DNA from: Enoplolaimus lenunculus | Taxonomy: Eukaryota; Nematoda; Enoplea; Enoplida; Thoracostomopsidae | Length of the DNA: 64,000 bases | Direction of reading: 5' to 3' | NCBI GenBank assembly: GCA_030248215.1 | Contig: JASANG010003644.1 | Span: forward strand, 1 to 64,000 | Shown: piece by piece, positions 39,400 to 51,366 of the stretch | Layout of the letters: every line of letters begins with the position of its first letter | How positions within the stretch are numbered: position 1 is the stretch's first letter | Notes under the pieces: model-generated | What the model was told of the DNA's origin: nothing | Databases searched by the model: none | Seen by the model: only the letters and a program-made list of their open reading frames with translations | Translations under genes and position numbers: made by a program

Positions 39400-42300
39400 C
39401 TAACGACTTGACTCAAACGTCCTTGCTCCGGCAGCGCCAATATTATTAACTATGTCAGAATTTAACGATTGTTTTGACTCGGGACTTGTTTTAGACACAT
39501 TACGACCCTCAGAACATAGCTCTTTCGTTGAAATCAACGACACGGGTGACGATTCTGCGGCATTACCGGGCTGTTCAGCAGAAGCTGACACCGCCGAATG
39601 GAAAGTTGTTGCGTTGCCGCATTCCTTTTGATCCCGAGCAATCGAATTAAAATCCATGAACTCATTGGAATCTGAACCCGGCGTACTCTGTTGCTGCGAT
39701 TGCGATTGTAACACTCCCCCCGACGAAACCTTCGCATCAACCGGCCCAATTCCATCCTTTTGGCCTTCAACCGGAAAACTGCGAAGACTTGCATCACTCG
39801 ACTGACTGCCGGCACGCTTTCGACCCCCGGCTGGTGCACTGTCCGTAGAACTCGACACCGGCAAGCAATTTGGAGGAGACGTGTGCTGCCCCCCGGCACC
39901 ACCACCAGCGCCTCCTCGATGTGAATCAAGTTCCAAATGGAGTGCATTTTCAATAAGTGTCGCTCGGTATGCTTCTAAGTACACGGAAATCCGAACTTTA
40001 AGGAATGTCAATGGATCTGTTGTGCTTAGGCGCAGCGTGAAATCGGGACAAAATTTTATTCGACGGCGTAAATTATTCACTTCTTCCTTGGATTTAATGT
40101 TGACTCGACTCGCGTCGCGATATGCAGCCTCAAGGACCTACAACAGTAATTATGGCATATTAAATTAACATAGAATGGTATTTAGAAAAGCGAACAAATA
40201 TTGCTAGGAACTACTGAAAACGCAAATTAAATACATTTATCAATAAAATTGAAATCATATTGCATTTTTACTACAATAAACCTTTCTGCAATGCGCGATA
40301 TCATTTAGCTTGTACCGAAAGCATGCTAACTCAAAACTTTGCTGACTCAATTACAGGAGCACTAAAGAAATAATACAAAAAATATCACTATACGTATTGC
40401 TACATAATTTAATGCATTATTATGTGATATGACAAAACAGCAATATCTATCTAGTTTGCACAAAAGTTCTTCACCCACCCTCATTCCAAATGCTTTGAAA
40501 GGACCCGCTTCAAACAAATGATTGCCCTCGCCAATAATTGCTTCTGCGTGTCCTTCCAAGATCAACACAAAATAGTCGGCATCAATACCCTTCTCGTATA
40601 TGAAAATAGGTTTAGCAACATCGTCCAATGAAACCTGCAGCAATGTTATTACAGCCATTGCTTACAATAATAGCTGGCAAATATTACTAATAACAAGAGT
40701 TGACAGTGTATGCTCTAAGATAAGGCTATGCAATTCAACCAATTTAGTGTAAACAAGCTATTTGACTGAAACCTAAATATGAGTTCACCGCAGGCGAAAT
40801 AAAAGCCAGTAGCTTCCTCCGTATGGTTTTTCATTATATTGTGGTTTTGTGTCGAATAATGATTATCATTTTTTGAATAGACCAGAACATATCTGGTCAG
40901 TTTAAAATCATCCCCTAAGAGTGATAGTTCAACTTCAACATGAGGCGGAAAAACCGAAACCGAATTTCAACACACAGTGCCGAACTTGGAGGCAAACCAA
41001 AATGAGGTCACGCAATTAATGTTGACTTTGCAAACTGTAATAGCAATTTGCAAAGCATTGCCAAAGAATTATTGTTCATATGCTTCTTTTAACGAATCTG
41101 TGCAATTTAAACTTTCAGAATTGTCTTTCTACTAAAACCGGGGCCAGGGCCAAAGCTCCGGTTATACCCTGCTAAAAATATCAATTAAGGATTTCGGGAG
41201 ACGGTTAGAAATGATCAAGGGTTATGCTTACAACTATCTTAAGACTTTTCTAAATGCATGCATAATACATACATGAAAGTTTAGTTTTTCCTACATTCTG
41301 AACTAGCGGCTATGAAAAAATGTATCTGATTTTTCCTAGATTACAGTACAATTACATAATATTATGTTAAGCACAAAGGTTTATTCCCGGTTTAAAATGT
41401 ACCGCATGGAATATTTTTTCAAGATACTTACGCAAAATTCACAATATAATGCAATATATTATTATGAATTTATGGCATCCTATTGCCATAAAAATGTTCG
41501 CATTACATTTTCAAGAGCGCAAATTTATGTCGCACCAAAACAAACTGACGCTGGCACATTTCCTAAACGCGAAATTACCTGTTGCAAACTCTCGTGCTGA
41601 TTCATCATAGACTTGCTAATACTAACACACATTTTAAAGCCAGCACACCTTTTATATTAAATTCATATGCTAAGCGCATTTGTTAACCCGGTAGCGCATT
41701 TGTAAACCCGATGCTCAAGTTCAGCATTCTAAAATTAGTCGTGTAAGCCTTGCTAAGGTTCACTCGGATAAAAAAGGTACAAAAATGAGGCACTGTAAAT
41801 TAACTCACCTGAACAACATGTTGTCTGATTAACCGTTGTAATACATGCTCTGAAAGTGATTGAAACGCGGGGAATGTTGCTACTAAGTGCTGGAAGCACG
41901 CTACTACAAGTTGTGGTGACACATGAGTTGCAATTTCCCCATTTTCTTCTTCGGCATCTGAAACAAAAAGCGCATTGAAACACTGTCACAACGTTTATGG
42001 ACTCTCATTTAGTATTAAGAAGTACCGCTTATTTGTTACCGCTATCAGCAAAATGATGGAAATGCTTACCTACAAGAAGCTTCAAATCTCGCAACTGATG
42101 TGAGTTTCGCGGTAATTTAAGGCGATTGTCAGTTATTACGTCGGTTTCATCAACGATTTCCGACTGAATAATTTCTTCAATAATATCTTCTAGCGTTACC
42201 ACACCCACAATTTCGTAAACAGGATCATCACTCCCCTCATCGATAACGCGCTCTAAAAATAGATATACATTCGAACAGAGGAATGTGCAATTATAGGATT

Positions 42301-45300
42301 TAATACTCCTAAAACTAATAAGGACTGTATTAAAACGACATTGTTCTGAAAATCACCTGTAAACATAAGGTTATGGAAGTTTCTGTGTCATTGTTGAAAA
42401 ACTTACTGAAAACGGTGCACGTGACGTACCTACAAACGCCATATGAGAGTCTCCTTTTTTGAATTCTTCAAGCATCACATCAAGAGGCATATCTTCCATT
42501 ATCATACGGACCGGATGACGATAAAAGTCACATATTGTACGCACCGGAATATTGTCATCCGGGTCAAGTAATGCCAAGTCTTTTACGTTGAACAAACCGA
42601 CAACCTGCAATGACGTTCAAGATACAACAAAAACGATGCACAAATTTTTAGCCAAGCAAACCAAAGTACAACCGTATATCTGACTCCTTTGTGATCTAAA
42701 TAGCAATATTTACTCAGTATGACAGAAATATGTAAGTAAATCAAGAAAGAAACAAAATTAATAGGACATTAAAACATTTGTAGGAACAAAATTATTACAA
42801 ATTATAACACGTACGCACGGTGCCGAGCAGCGCCGAACGTCAAGCATAGCGCAACCCTAACTCGGTATACCCACTTAGTATCCGGCTACAAACATGTACG
42901 TATATTTCTTCACATTCTAAAAACACTGTCCAAACATGTTCGTATATTTCTTCATATTCCAAAAACATTACAAAATCTCACTTTAATTTTCGGCGTTTTT
43001 TCTCCTTCAAATACCGGAATCCGCGTGAATCCACTGCTCACTACTGCAGCAACGGTCTTTGTATCCAAAACAGCATCGGCTGGTAGCATAAACACGTCGT
43101 CAATCAGTGTCATAACGTCCGATGCAGTTTTACTTGATAACTCCAATGCACCAGAGACTATTTGCACCTAAGAATGGAATTTAGCTAATACGCTACAAAA
43201 AATAATCAATAAATTAGCTCGAAAACAAAATTTACACAATAAGTTTCGATTTCATCATTTACATAAAGCGCCTGGGAATATTTGTGCCTTCAATGGGACG
43301 TTTGTTAATCCACTACAAAAACGTCAACGAACATTAGCATGAAATCAAAATTTACATAACCACCAGGATTCGATAACATCGTTCACGTCAAAACTATGTT
43401 ACTACAATTTTCCTTGCATGCATAATAAAACGTCTACGTTTGAACCATAAAGCCATGTATCTCAATCTACAACATAGCGTTGCCAAACAGATTAATTTGA
43501 TTTCGAAACCCAACCTCAATTATAGAATGATACCTCTGGGCAATTTTTCAGGCCCTCTTCAGCAGTTTGTGAAATTCGTATCATTTCCAACAATCGATCG
43601 CGATTATATACATTACCTAAAACAAGCAATCCAGGGCATAAAAAATTCCAAAACCTAGTATGAAACGTAATAACGTTAGGGTGGAACCGGAATTCCGGTG
43701 CCCGTAAATTTTTACCCGAATTAAAAATTCTGGTATTAATATTTTGGCCGGTAGAAATTAAGATATTTTACTAAACATGACAATAAAAATTAAATAGAAT
43801 TCATTTTTATACGTAGTATATAAACGTCGACAATCGCCAAAAAATAATTTTTTCAAATTCCGGTCCCGGTTCCGGCAAATTGTACTTCCGGTTGCACCCT
43901 GACTAACGTCTATTTAGCATGGTGCGACCGGATATTAATTTACCGGAAACCGGAGCCGGATACAGAATTATGACCGGCACCGGATGTTACGCGGATATAT
44001 AGCATCAAAAGTTGTACAGTAGTTTTATGATATTTGGATCTACAACCTAAAATATCCGGTATCAAGTAGGTATACATCGGATACGGATATCCAGGCACTT
44101 TCTGCTATTTAGCTATAACCGGATACGGATGTCCTGTCACTTTCTGCTATTTAGCTTCATACTTAGAACAGTGCAAGTCAAAAAATGTTATGTCAATACG
44201 GGTAGCTAAACAAATATTACGAATAACAATGTCATATCAAACACATACCAACTTCTTCGCCCAAAATTTGATCTAGGATCTTTGCTATAGGCCATGACAG
44301 TGGTGAAGTTATAACCATAAAAAACTTGGTCAGAAATATCGTTCTTGCGCCAACTGCTAAGCCGTACCGCGAACATACAGATTGCGGAACAATTTCACCA
44401 AATACAACGATGCCGAACGAAGACGCGACCAGTGCGACAAATCCTAAAAATATGTAAAACGCTACAATTGGTTTTTAACGAGCCTGTCTGTATTACAAAG
44501 TTTGCCTTTCACTTCAACTTCAACAGAAATTCGAGGCAATAGTACGTAATTAAAAGTAGAGGTACTCCCAATTATCACAATTGGTTATCAGAATTACAAC
44601 ATGCAACTCCAAAGAATAGCTGAGGGGTTTTTGCAATCAAATAGATGTAACGCAAGGTCCAAAACACGTTACTACCGCTGTATACTACGTACGCTATGTC
44701 ATCGGGTTGCCGAAAAACCTGTTTAATAGCACTTTCAACTGCTTTCGGATCAAATTTTTTATTGGCAGAGTTTAAGAAGTCTGAAACATAAAACTGAACG
44801 TTACATCCAAAATGAAAATCAATTGTCATGCATATTTAGCGTAACTTAACCTGATGTCAGATCGTCAAACAATATGGAAATCGATGAGTTCACAATAACA
44901 TTCCCAAGCAACAATGAACACAACAAGTAGTTTCCAGTTTTGCGCACTGGATAAATCATACTTGCATACTTTTTGTCATTTTTATCGCCAACTTTCATTA
45001 CAATTTCTAACTCTGAAACAAAAAACACTATTATGCTTTATTCCAGTTTGCACACAGTTATAAACGTAAACCCAAAACCATACAAACTAAATATTATTGT
45101 GAAATGAAAAAAGTTATAGTAAACCGTTAAACTTCAAATCGTAACACTCACACCAGTAAAAGTTCTGCCCAAAAAGTTTTGTTCTGCGATGCAATTCAAA
45201 CGAAACATGCAATACACTACCTGTTTTATCTAAAGCCATTAGTCCAAGGTTCAGTCCCGAAAACAATCCAGATAAACACATCAGAATAGCGATTATTGCA

Positions 45301-48300
45301 ATCTGAATGGGCATTGGTAAATAGTATTCCTTGTGCCGTGATTGCACTACAATACTCAGTGACCCAAGCTGCCCTAAACAAATATTGTAGCAGTTAACAT
45401 CCTGAAAAGGCCAGTGAAAACGCATACCATTCACGCGAAATCCTATCAACACTACTCTTAGAAAACGCAATAAGGACAGCCCTACAGCAAACTCCAAAAA
45501 TTCAGACCTCTAATACTACCAAGAAATGATTGTTATGTTTGGTTGCGAAAAGAAACACGTCATTAAACAAGAATGGTTGAGCAATAGCGAGGACACCAAG
45601 CACGATTAGGTGGACTAATTCGTTTTCAGTGTTATCACAGGTTCGCAATTATAACAAAATTTGCGCTTGCGGTCTAACTATACCTTGATGCACCCAGGAT
45701 ACACTGTCATCGACTACCGAGTTTGTTTCATTATTTCCAATCAATGCAGCAACAGTGATGCTATTTGCTAACTGCTTCTTCCGGTTCATATCGATTTTGA
45801 AACAGAAGTAGTATTGTGCCTGAAATCTTAGAACTGCGACTGGTTTCGTTTGTCTTTAAGTTGCTGCACAAACAATACCGAATCCTTATAACAATACACT
45901 CTATTGTGACCCCATTATCTATTCCTATATCAATATGAAACAAATACATAAGCATTATTCTTAGTAATAATAATAATAATAATAATAATATGAACTTTTT
46001 AGTTTGTTCGTGAGTGCCTACACTATAACCATCTAGCGCAAATGAACCGTACATTAAAAGTTAAGTTGCCACCAACTAGGCATGTAAAGATCGAGATAAA
46101 AAGTTATACAGATGTAAACTAACCAAGTCCGTGAGATGTGCATCAAAAGACAAACTTGTTTCTTTATGAGTAGCATACGCTTTGCTATCAAACAGCTCAA
46201 TACTGCTGTCATAGCAGCCTGTTTCGTTCTGCAAAATAAAATAATCAGCATCAAAATTATACGCATGTTATTTAAACCACACAAGTTGTAGAAAATTAAC
46301 ACTAATCATTGAAGCAGGTATGGCAGTCTCGGTCTCGGCAAGTCTCGGTATTTTCATGATATTTATGACCAGATATTCCTAAAGAACAAAAAGCATTAAA
46401 AATAATTTAGTTTTGAAACTTTACATTTTTTACGGTGATATCAAAAAATTGACCGAGATCGAAACTTTTCATGGACGGTCTCGGTCTCGGTTTCTAACCC
46501 AGACCACCAGGGTGCAACCGGAATTCCGGTTCCGGTTCCGGCATTTTTTCACCTTCCGGTTCCGGTTCCGGTAAATTTTTACCGGATTTAAAAATTCCGG
46601 TATTATAATTTGGCCGTTTTCTTAACTTTGTTAATTTTTAAGAATGTCTTTTGAAAGCCACTTGTACTCCGAATATAAGCCATTGATGGTGGATTTCACT
46701 TCAGTCGATGATGAAAATCTAAAATACAACAAATAAAATAAATACCTATGTTCGACTACGGTTATTTCACAAATAATAGAGCAAAATATAAGATTAAAAT
46801 GAAATTTTTGGTGAAATGCATTTTTCACTTTCCGGTTCCGGTAAAATTTTCAAATTCCGGTTCCGGTTCCGGTAAATTGTAATTCCGGTTGCACCCTGCA
46901 GACCACCCATTCATGCATTGACGGATACGTCTCCCATCTCTCGCAAACAATACCTTCTTCAAATACTTAGGTAGATGATTTCTTGACGACGAATAGGATC
47001 ATTCAACTGTTCACATAACAAATACGTAATTTGAAAGCCTCCACAGTCCTCTGGTAACTAGTGATCAAAAATTTACATATACCAGTCATAGTGGGACTAC
47101 ATTTATTGAGCGAAGCTCGAACGCACGCAAGCAATTAAGGTAATATGCAAATTAGTTATTAGCTAACTATATATTCATTTATCGATTTTGGAGGTTTTTA
47201 AGCAATTTCCTAAGATTCCTCGCACCCAAGAACCCTTCAGCCACCCTAATAATTATTGAAATAATTTAAAAAGTCCTAATTTTGTCTTGTCAATTACGCT
47301 AATATGCAAATTAGCTATTAGCTAACTATTTGATTATAGGTTTCGGAGGTTTGTAAACAATTTATTCAGATTCTTCGCACCCAAAAACCTTCAGTAAACC
47401 CTAATAATTATTGAAATAAATTAAAAAGTCCTAGTTTTGTCTTGTCAATTAAGCTAATATGCAAATTAGCTATTGGCTAACTATTCAATTATCGGTTTTG
47501 GATGTTTGTAAACTATTTATTCAAATTCCTCGCACCCAAAAACCCTTTACTGCTAAAATTAGATTGCTTCTAACTGTAATAATTAGTGAAATATTGTGGA
47601 AAGTCCTAATTTAGGCTTAATTAATTTATTATGCAAATTACCTTTCGACCCACAAGTACAAAACATAAAACGATTCGCTCAACAAAACGTATCAGAAAAA
47701 CGCCTAATACCGTGAAGCCAATTTTATCATAAAGCTAATTGCAAATACGCTTATTAAAAACTATTCGAAAAACGTGTGTCGAAATAATTTTAGCATCAAG
47801 ACCAACAGGCAAAATGTGCCGCTGTTCAACATACAACTGATTCAGTTAGTAGATATCAAACGTGCCTATAAACACATACATAGCTAAATATATAAGGTTA
47901 CTTCATAAAAACATTATCACCAGGTGTTTCATTTGTAAACGTGTTAGCAAATAAGTCATAATATATATACCCTTATGATCCGGACTTGACGGATTGCCAA
48001 CATATCACACCCATACATGCTAATACGGAAGTTGCTACCTGGCTCCAACTGAATTTCACCGTGATCTCTAAAACAAAATGCAATGATAAGCAGCGCGATA
48101 TAACTTATTTTTAATGTTTTGCCAGCGGCTTTCACAGCAACCAACCTAGGATATAAGTAGTTATAACCCCCGAGGGGTTATAACTACAGATATATTATAT
48201 AGTCGTTCCATATTTAACAAGTTAAAAATATATAAACCGCAAACGTTTGGTACTGCAATACGGTTTTTCTCACAGCAAGTAAACACCGATCTCAGAGCTC

Positions 48301-48623
48301 AGTCACTTGACTACTTACAAGAATCAAATATGCACAGCTAACTGTCTTCATTACACTATCAAGTTTCTATAGCTCGAAAATTCAACCGAAAATATAATGC
48401 ATACAAATTTTGTTTGCAACATGTATGGTTGAATAGTATGTATATACAACTGCAATATGCCTTTAGTCACCAAACCACTTTTCTATGCTTACCCATATCC
48501 GATGATTATTTCAGGTGTTTCGACACGGAACCCAGCTAGTTGCCTTTTAACATGACAGATGGTGTTCACACTCACATGTAATATAGAAAAAAGTACCACA
48601 CATACACTTAAGCATCTTGCCAT
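39400..48623 (-). CDS. CNNM: CNNM (ancient conserved domain / cyclin M) metal-transport mediator
   Basis: Fourteen minus-strand exons: 48623-48493, 48067-47971, 46228-46124, 45771-45684, 45373-45221, 45012-44851, 44443-44249, 43616-43534, 43167-42982, 42604-42430, 42252-42070, 41957-41809, 40634-40479 and 40137-39400 (TAG). All phases agree, giving 866 aa, close to human CNNM2. Residues 1-22 are a signal peptide. An extracellular segment to about 155 holds [18 protein letters not shown] and SWVHQG. DUF21 (about 160-340) has [35 protein letters not shown] and TIFLTKFFM. An acidic helix holds [11 protein letters not shown], then a CBS pair (about 360-500) has [42 protein letters not shown] and [16 protein letters not shown] cNMP-like domain (520-621) has [10 protein letters not shown] Gly/Ser/Gln-rich tail fills the last exon. 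CNNMs act at the plasma membrane in Mg2+ efflux and are targets of PRL phosphatases. The paralogue (CNNM1-4) cannot be assigned. Confidence 0.93.
42890..42966. repeat. Short tandem duplication in CNNM intron
   Basis: AAACATG(T/T)(A/T)CGTATATTTCTTC followed by A(C/T)ATTC(T/C)AAAAACA occurs twice in succession (about 39 bp each), next to the exon ending at 42982. Confidence 0.7.
43677..43901. mobile_element. hAT MITE, family A-like, shorter and older (225 bp)
   Basis: It starts TAGGGTGGAACCGGAATTCC and ends ACTTCCGGTTGCACCCTG. Flanks AATAACGT and ACTAACGT match at 7 of 8 positions. The interior has diverged from the 391-bp copies but keeps the CCGG-rich subterminal repeats. It lies in the CNNM intron upstream (in gene order) of the exon at 43616. 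Confidence 0.7.
44676..44780 (-). CDS. Possible cassette exon of CNNM (35 codons, phase 1-1)
   Basis: Between the exons ending 44851 and starting 44443, an open stretch is preceded by TTTCAG and followed by G|GTAGTA. It is 105 nt, and both junctions are phase 1, so it could be included or skipped without disturbing the frame. It reads [12 protein letters not shown]..., then [12 protein letters not shown], which is hydrophilic and well balanced. Skipping it gives [14 protein letters not shown], which matches vertebrate CNNM best. Inclusion would add a 35-residue loop between the second and third membrane segments of DUF21. Only RNA evidence could decide. Confidence 0.4.
46315..46915. mobile_element. 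hAT MITE, family B, split by a family A insertion
   Basis: Terminal CAGGTATGGCAGTCTCGG and, after the nested element, CACCCATTCATG, with GGTCTCGGTCTCGG repeats just inside both ends. Target duplication CATTGAAG/CATTGACG (46307-46314 and 46916-46923) matches at 7 of 8 positions. Removing the 391-bp family A element and one CAGACCAC copy leaves about 200 bp. It is clearly older than its passenger. Confidence 0.75.
46508..46898 (-). mobile_element. hAT MITE, family A, copy 2 (391 bp), nested in a family B MITE
   Basis: CAGGGTGCAACCGGAATTCC at one end mirrors ...CCGGTTGCACCCTG at the other. The 8-bp target duplication CAGACCAC is perfect (46500-46507 and 46899-46906). It is the same 391-bp element as the copy at 37829-38219 in the opposite orientation, including a shared 65-codon open frame that differs at three residues. 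It lies in the CNNM intron between 47970 and 46229 and splits a family B MITE. Confidence 0.9.
47100..47640. repeat. ~155-170-bp tandem repeat with octamer motif in CNNM intron
   Basis: TAATATGCAAATTAG recurs at 47141, 47300 and 47455, with a variant at 47627. Each copy is followed by AGCTAACTAT, a CGATTTTGGAGGTTT-like block and TCGCACCCAA(A/G)AACC. Every copy contains ATGCAAAT, the POU-factor octamer. It lies in the CNNM intron between 47970 and 46229. Confidence 0.8.
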
Positions 48624-48944
48624 GCGAAATTTATAGTTTCTAAACAGGTAAGGTAAACAATTAACTTATATACTAACAACAGAACACACAAAAAATCATT
48701 TAATTATATTAGGTTTAGAACAATGTAGTAAACGATGTGGTCGTACCAAAAAGCAATACGCTGTGGAAACGACCCATTTATCATTCCGAAGGACTGCGAA
48801 AATACTTAGTTTCCATTTAATCTCTCAGAAATATAAAATGGAGTTGAAAAAAACTGGCAAATCATTACTGATATATAGTAAACAAATTGCTAGCTTTCTT
48901 ATATTCCATTTTTCGTCAAACTTTTCACAAAAAACAGTCTCGGA

Positions 48945-49728
48945 TTATTTGAGGGATTCAACACAGAACCCAGCTAGTTGCCTTTTAACATGACAGATGA
49001 CGTTCACACTCACGTGTAATATAGAAAAAATACCACACATCAGGGTGGCACCGAATCCACGATTAGACCGAATCCGAATCCGAACCCAGTGCTAATTTGC
49101 CGAATCCGAATCCTGCATTTTGCAATTTTAGATATATCTATAATTTGTTTCAGAATATCAACGCAATGCCAGCCATATAACTTTTAATACGTTAATATAT
49201 TTCGTCCCGACATCCGTTCTCAGATTTCTCACCTGAAATAAAAAATATTGATTTTTATACCAAGGTATTTAAAAATTTTATTGCTCAAAAATGAAAAACA
49301 TCATGCCGAACTTTGCTGCATTCGGCATTTGGATTGGGCTTTTCCACCACCGAATCCGAATCCGAACCTTTGTTGCCACCCTGCCACACATACACTTAAG
49401 CTTCTTGCCATGCAAAATTTATAGTTTCTAAACAGGTAAATTAACTTTGCTAAAAATAGAACACACAAAAAATGATTTAGTTATACTAGGTTTAAGACAA
49501 TGCAGTAAACGTTGTGGTCGTACCAAAAACAAATACGATGGGGAAACGACGCATTTATTATTCCAAAGTGCTGCGAAAATACTTAGTTTTCCCCCTTAAT
49601 TTCTCCGAAAATAAAATAGTGGCGAAAAAGAAACTGGCAAATCATTACCGATATATATAGTAAACAAATAGCTAGTTATTTTTATATTTTTTCGGTAAAC
49701 CTTTTACAAAAACAATCACAGGTTTACT
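48945..49728 (-). pseudogene. Tandem duplicate of CNNM exon 1 and upstream DNA, interrupted by a MITE
   Basis: The sequence from about 48945 repeats 48498-48944 with moderate divergence. It includes the block around the CNNM start codon (the + strand CCACACATACACTTAAGC motif), the flanking AACAGGTAA stretch and the CGTACCAAAAA stretch. In the distal copy the exon still begins M-A-R-S-L-S-V-C-V on the minus strand (ATG near 49412), but a 343-bp hAT MITE follows at once. Beyond it the copied exon reads LAGFCVESLK and then a stop, with no GTAAGC donor. This copy is therefore a dead or UTR-only duplicate, and the proximal copy (48623-48493) is the one with a working frame and donor. Confidence 0.8.
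49041..49383. mobile_element. hAT MITE, family C (343 bp), in the CNNM exon-1 duplicate
   Basis: Ends are CAGGGTGGCACC... and ...TTGCCACCCTG, flanked on both sides by the same 8 bp CCACACAT (49033-49040 and 49384-49391). The interior carries CCGAATCCGAATCC stretches in opposite orientations at the two ends. An 8-bp target duplication with CAGGG ends is the hAT signature. The undamaged duplication and the tandem copy without it make the insertion event explicit. Confidence 0.85.
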
Positions 49729-50489
49729 GAAACACCGTCTTTTACGTACTGGTGTCATCATGGCTACCTTACTACCTAAACTGTTTCTTTTTTGGTAACT
49801 TCACTAAACAACCACGCTGGAAATCATACCTCTGACCTCTCTCCGCACGCGGTCGATATTATAATTTTCTCCAGAGCCAAATGGCGTCTTAACATTAAAT
49901 ATACTATGCACCTACACATATGGCACACCACGTATACAAATGTCCTGTTTTTTGTGCGGACGTCCCTGACCGCTCATGCAAACTTCTCCAACTCCATGGG
50001 CTTGCAATTTGTTATATGCCCAAGCGTGGAGGCAAGTAAAAACCTTATGCTGATGGTGCACATCGGTAAAACGCTGATAAATATGTAGTACCTTCATATG
50101 CAGAAGCGGTAAATTGGTACTTAAGCACGTGCTAAATTATTACTTATTCAGGAATGCTAACATTGGTTTAGCTGAAATTATAAACTCGTGGTGCCTCCTT
50201 AGTATAAAGCAAAACTGTCACCTTTTTGTTATGACAATGGCTCACATGTGACGTTTACCTGTCTTGATCAAAACGTTCAGTATTTACTTAAGTCGTTGAC
50301 TTAAGTAATTACTTAAGCATTAATTACTTAAGCATAGCTTAAGTAAATACATAGGTAAAGTTTCAGAAACCCAGCCAATGTCATTAATCGGGCAGGCTAG
50401 GGAACTGTCATAAGTTGCAAAGGGCTCGGGCTACGGTATGACCGCTTCAAGTTCTGAGTGCTTGCAGTTGATAATGACGGGAGTTCTTA

Positions 50490-50563
50490 TCGAGGTTTCG
50501 ATCCCGTGATCCCAGGCCGACATATTCTCAGGCCAGCGCGCTACCACTGAACCACCCCGCCTT
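50490..50563 (-). repeat. tRNA-derived SINE-like head
   Basis: On the minus strand GGCGGGGTGGTTCAGTGGTA then GCGCGCTGG provides an A box, and GGGATCGAAACC a B box at tRNA spacing. The acceptor arms do not pair well over the full length, so it is more likely a SINE head or a tRNA pseudogene than a working tRNA gene. Confidence 0.55.
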
Positions 50564-50620
50564 ATAATCAACGGATGAGTGTTTAAGGACCACAACATTA
50601 TACTGATTTATCGTCACTTT

Positions 50621-51260
50621 TGTCGAATCCTGTGCCACCTATATAACGCACTAACCACTAACATTTAGCAAATCAAATTTTGGATACATAACTAGGATTG
50701 ATAATACTCCGTATGCACAAACTTTCAAGCCGCAGTCGCTCATTGGGGGTCTGTGGCAGAAGGCTGATGGCATAGGCTTCGACAACAGTGCCCTAATAAG
50801 CACTTTTGTCGACGCCTGTGCCACCCTCCAAGTTTAAAAAAAGAACAACATGTTATTATTTGCTATATAATACCTTTATATCATCTTCATTCTTGCTTCT
50901 TTAACCAGTTTAATCAAATTTGTAAACGTCGCGAACATGTTGAACGAAGGCTTAGGCTTAGACTAGGGCTTTAGGCCTTAGGCTTAGGCTTAGGCCGCTT
51001 AGACTTAGGCTTAGGGTTAGGCTTACACTTAGGCTTCTTTTTTTAAAACTTGGAGGGTGGCACAGGCTTCGACAAAAGTGCATATTAGGGCACTGTTGTC
51101 GAAGCCTGTGCCATCAGCCTTCTGCCATAGACCCCCAATGAGCGACTGCGGCTTGAAAGTTTGTACGTACGGAGTATTATCAATCCTAGTTATGTATGCA
51201 AAATTTGCTTTGCTAAATGTTAGTGGTTAGTGCGTTATATAGGTGGCACCGGCTTGGACA
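50621..51260. mobile_element. Foldback element: long near-perfect inverted repeat
   Basis: Arm 50621-50842 and arm 51035-51260 are reverse complements along almost their full ~220 bp. Both carry CCTATATAACGCACTAACC, CAAGCCGCAGTCGCTCATTG and GGCTTCGACAACAGTGCCC, with only scattered mismatches. The 190-bp spacer contains TTAGGC-like hexamers. Each arm holds a smaller inverted repeat (GGCTTCGACAA ... TTGTCGACGCC). The transcript of either strand would fold into one long hairpin. No protein is encoded. Confidence 0.8.
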
Positions 51261-51287
51261 AATGTTCCCATTTATCTTGGTTGTTCC

Positions 51288-51366
51288 ACTAACAAGATTG
51301 CGATCCCGTCACTCCTTACCGCCAGACTCTCAGTCCATTACGTTGCCACTGAGCTACGCCGCCTCA
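51288..51366 (-). repeat. tRNA-derived SINE-like head
   Basis: The minus strand reads GGCGGCGTAGCTCAGTGGCA then ACGTAATGGACTGAGAGTC, an A box, and ends in GGGATCGCAATC, a degenerate B box. It abuts the foldback element at 51260. It is related in type to the head at 50490-50563 but not the same sequence. Confidence 0.55.

Noticed and set aside
50490-51366. Functional tRNA genes
   Set aside because: A and B boxes are present, but acceptor and anticodon stems do not pair well enough; SINE heads are the better reading.
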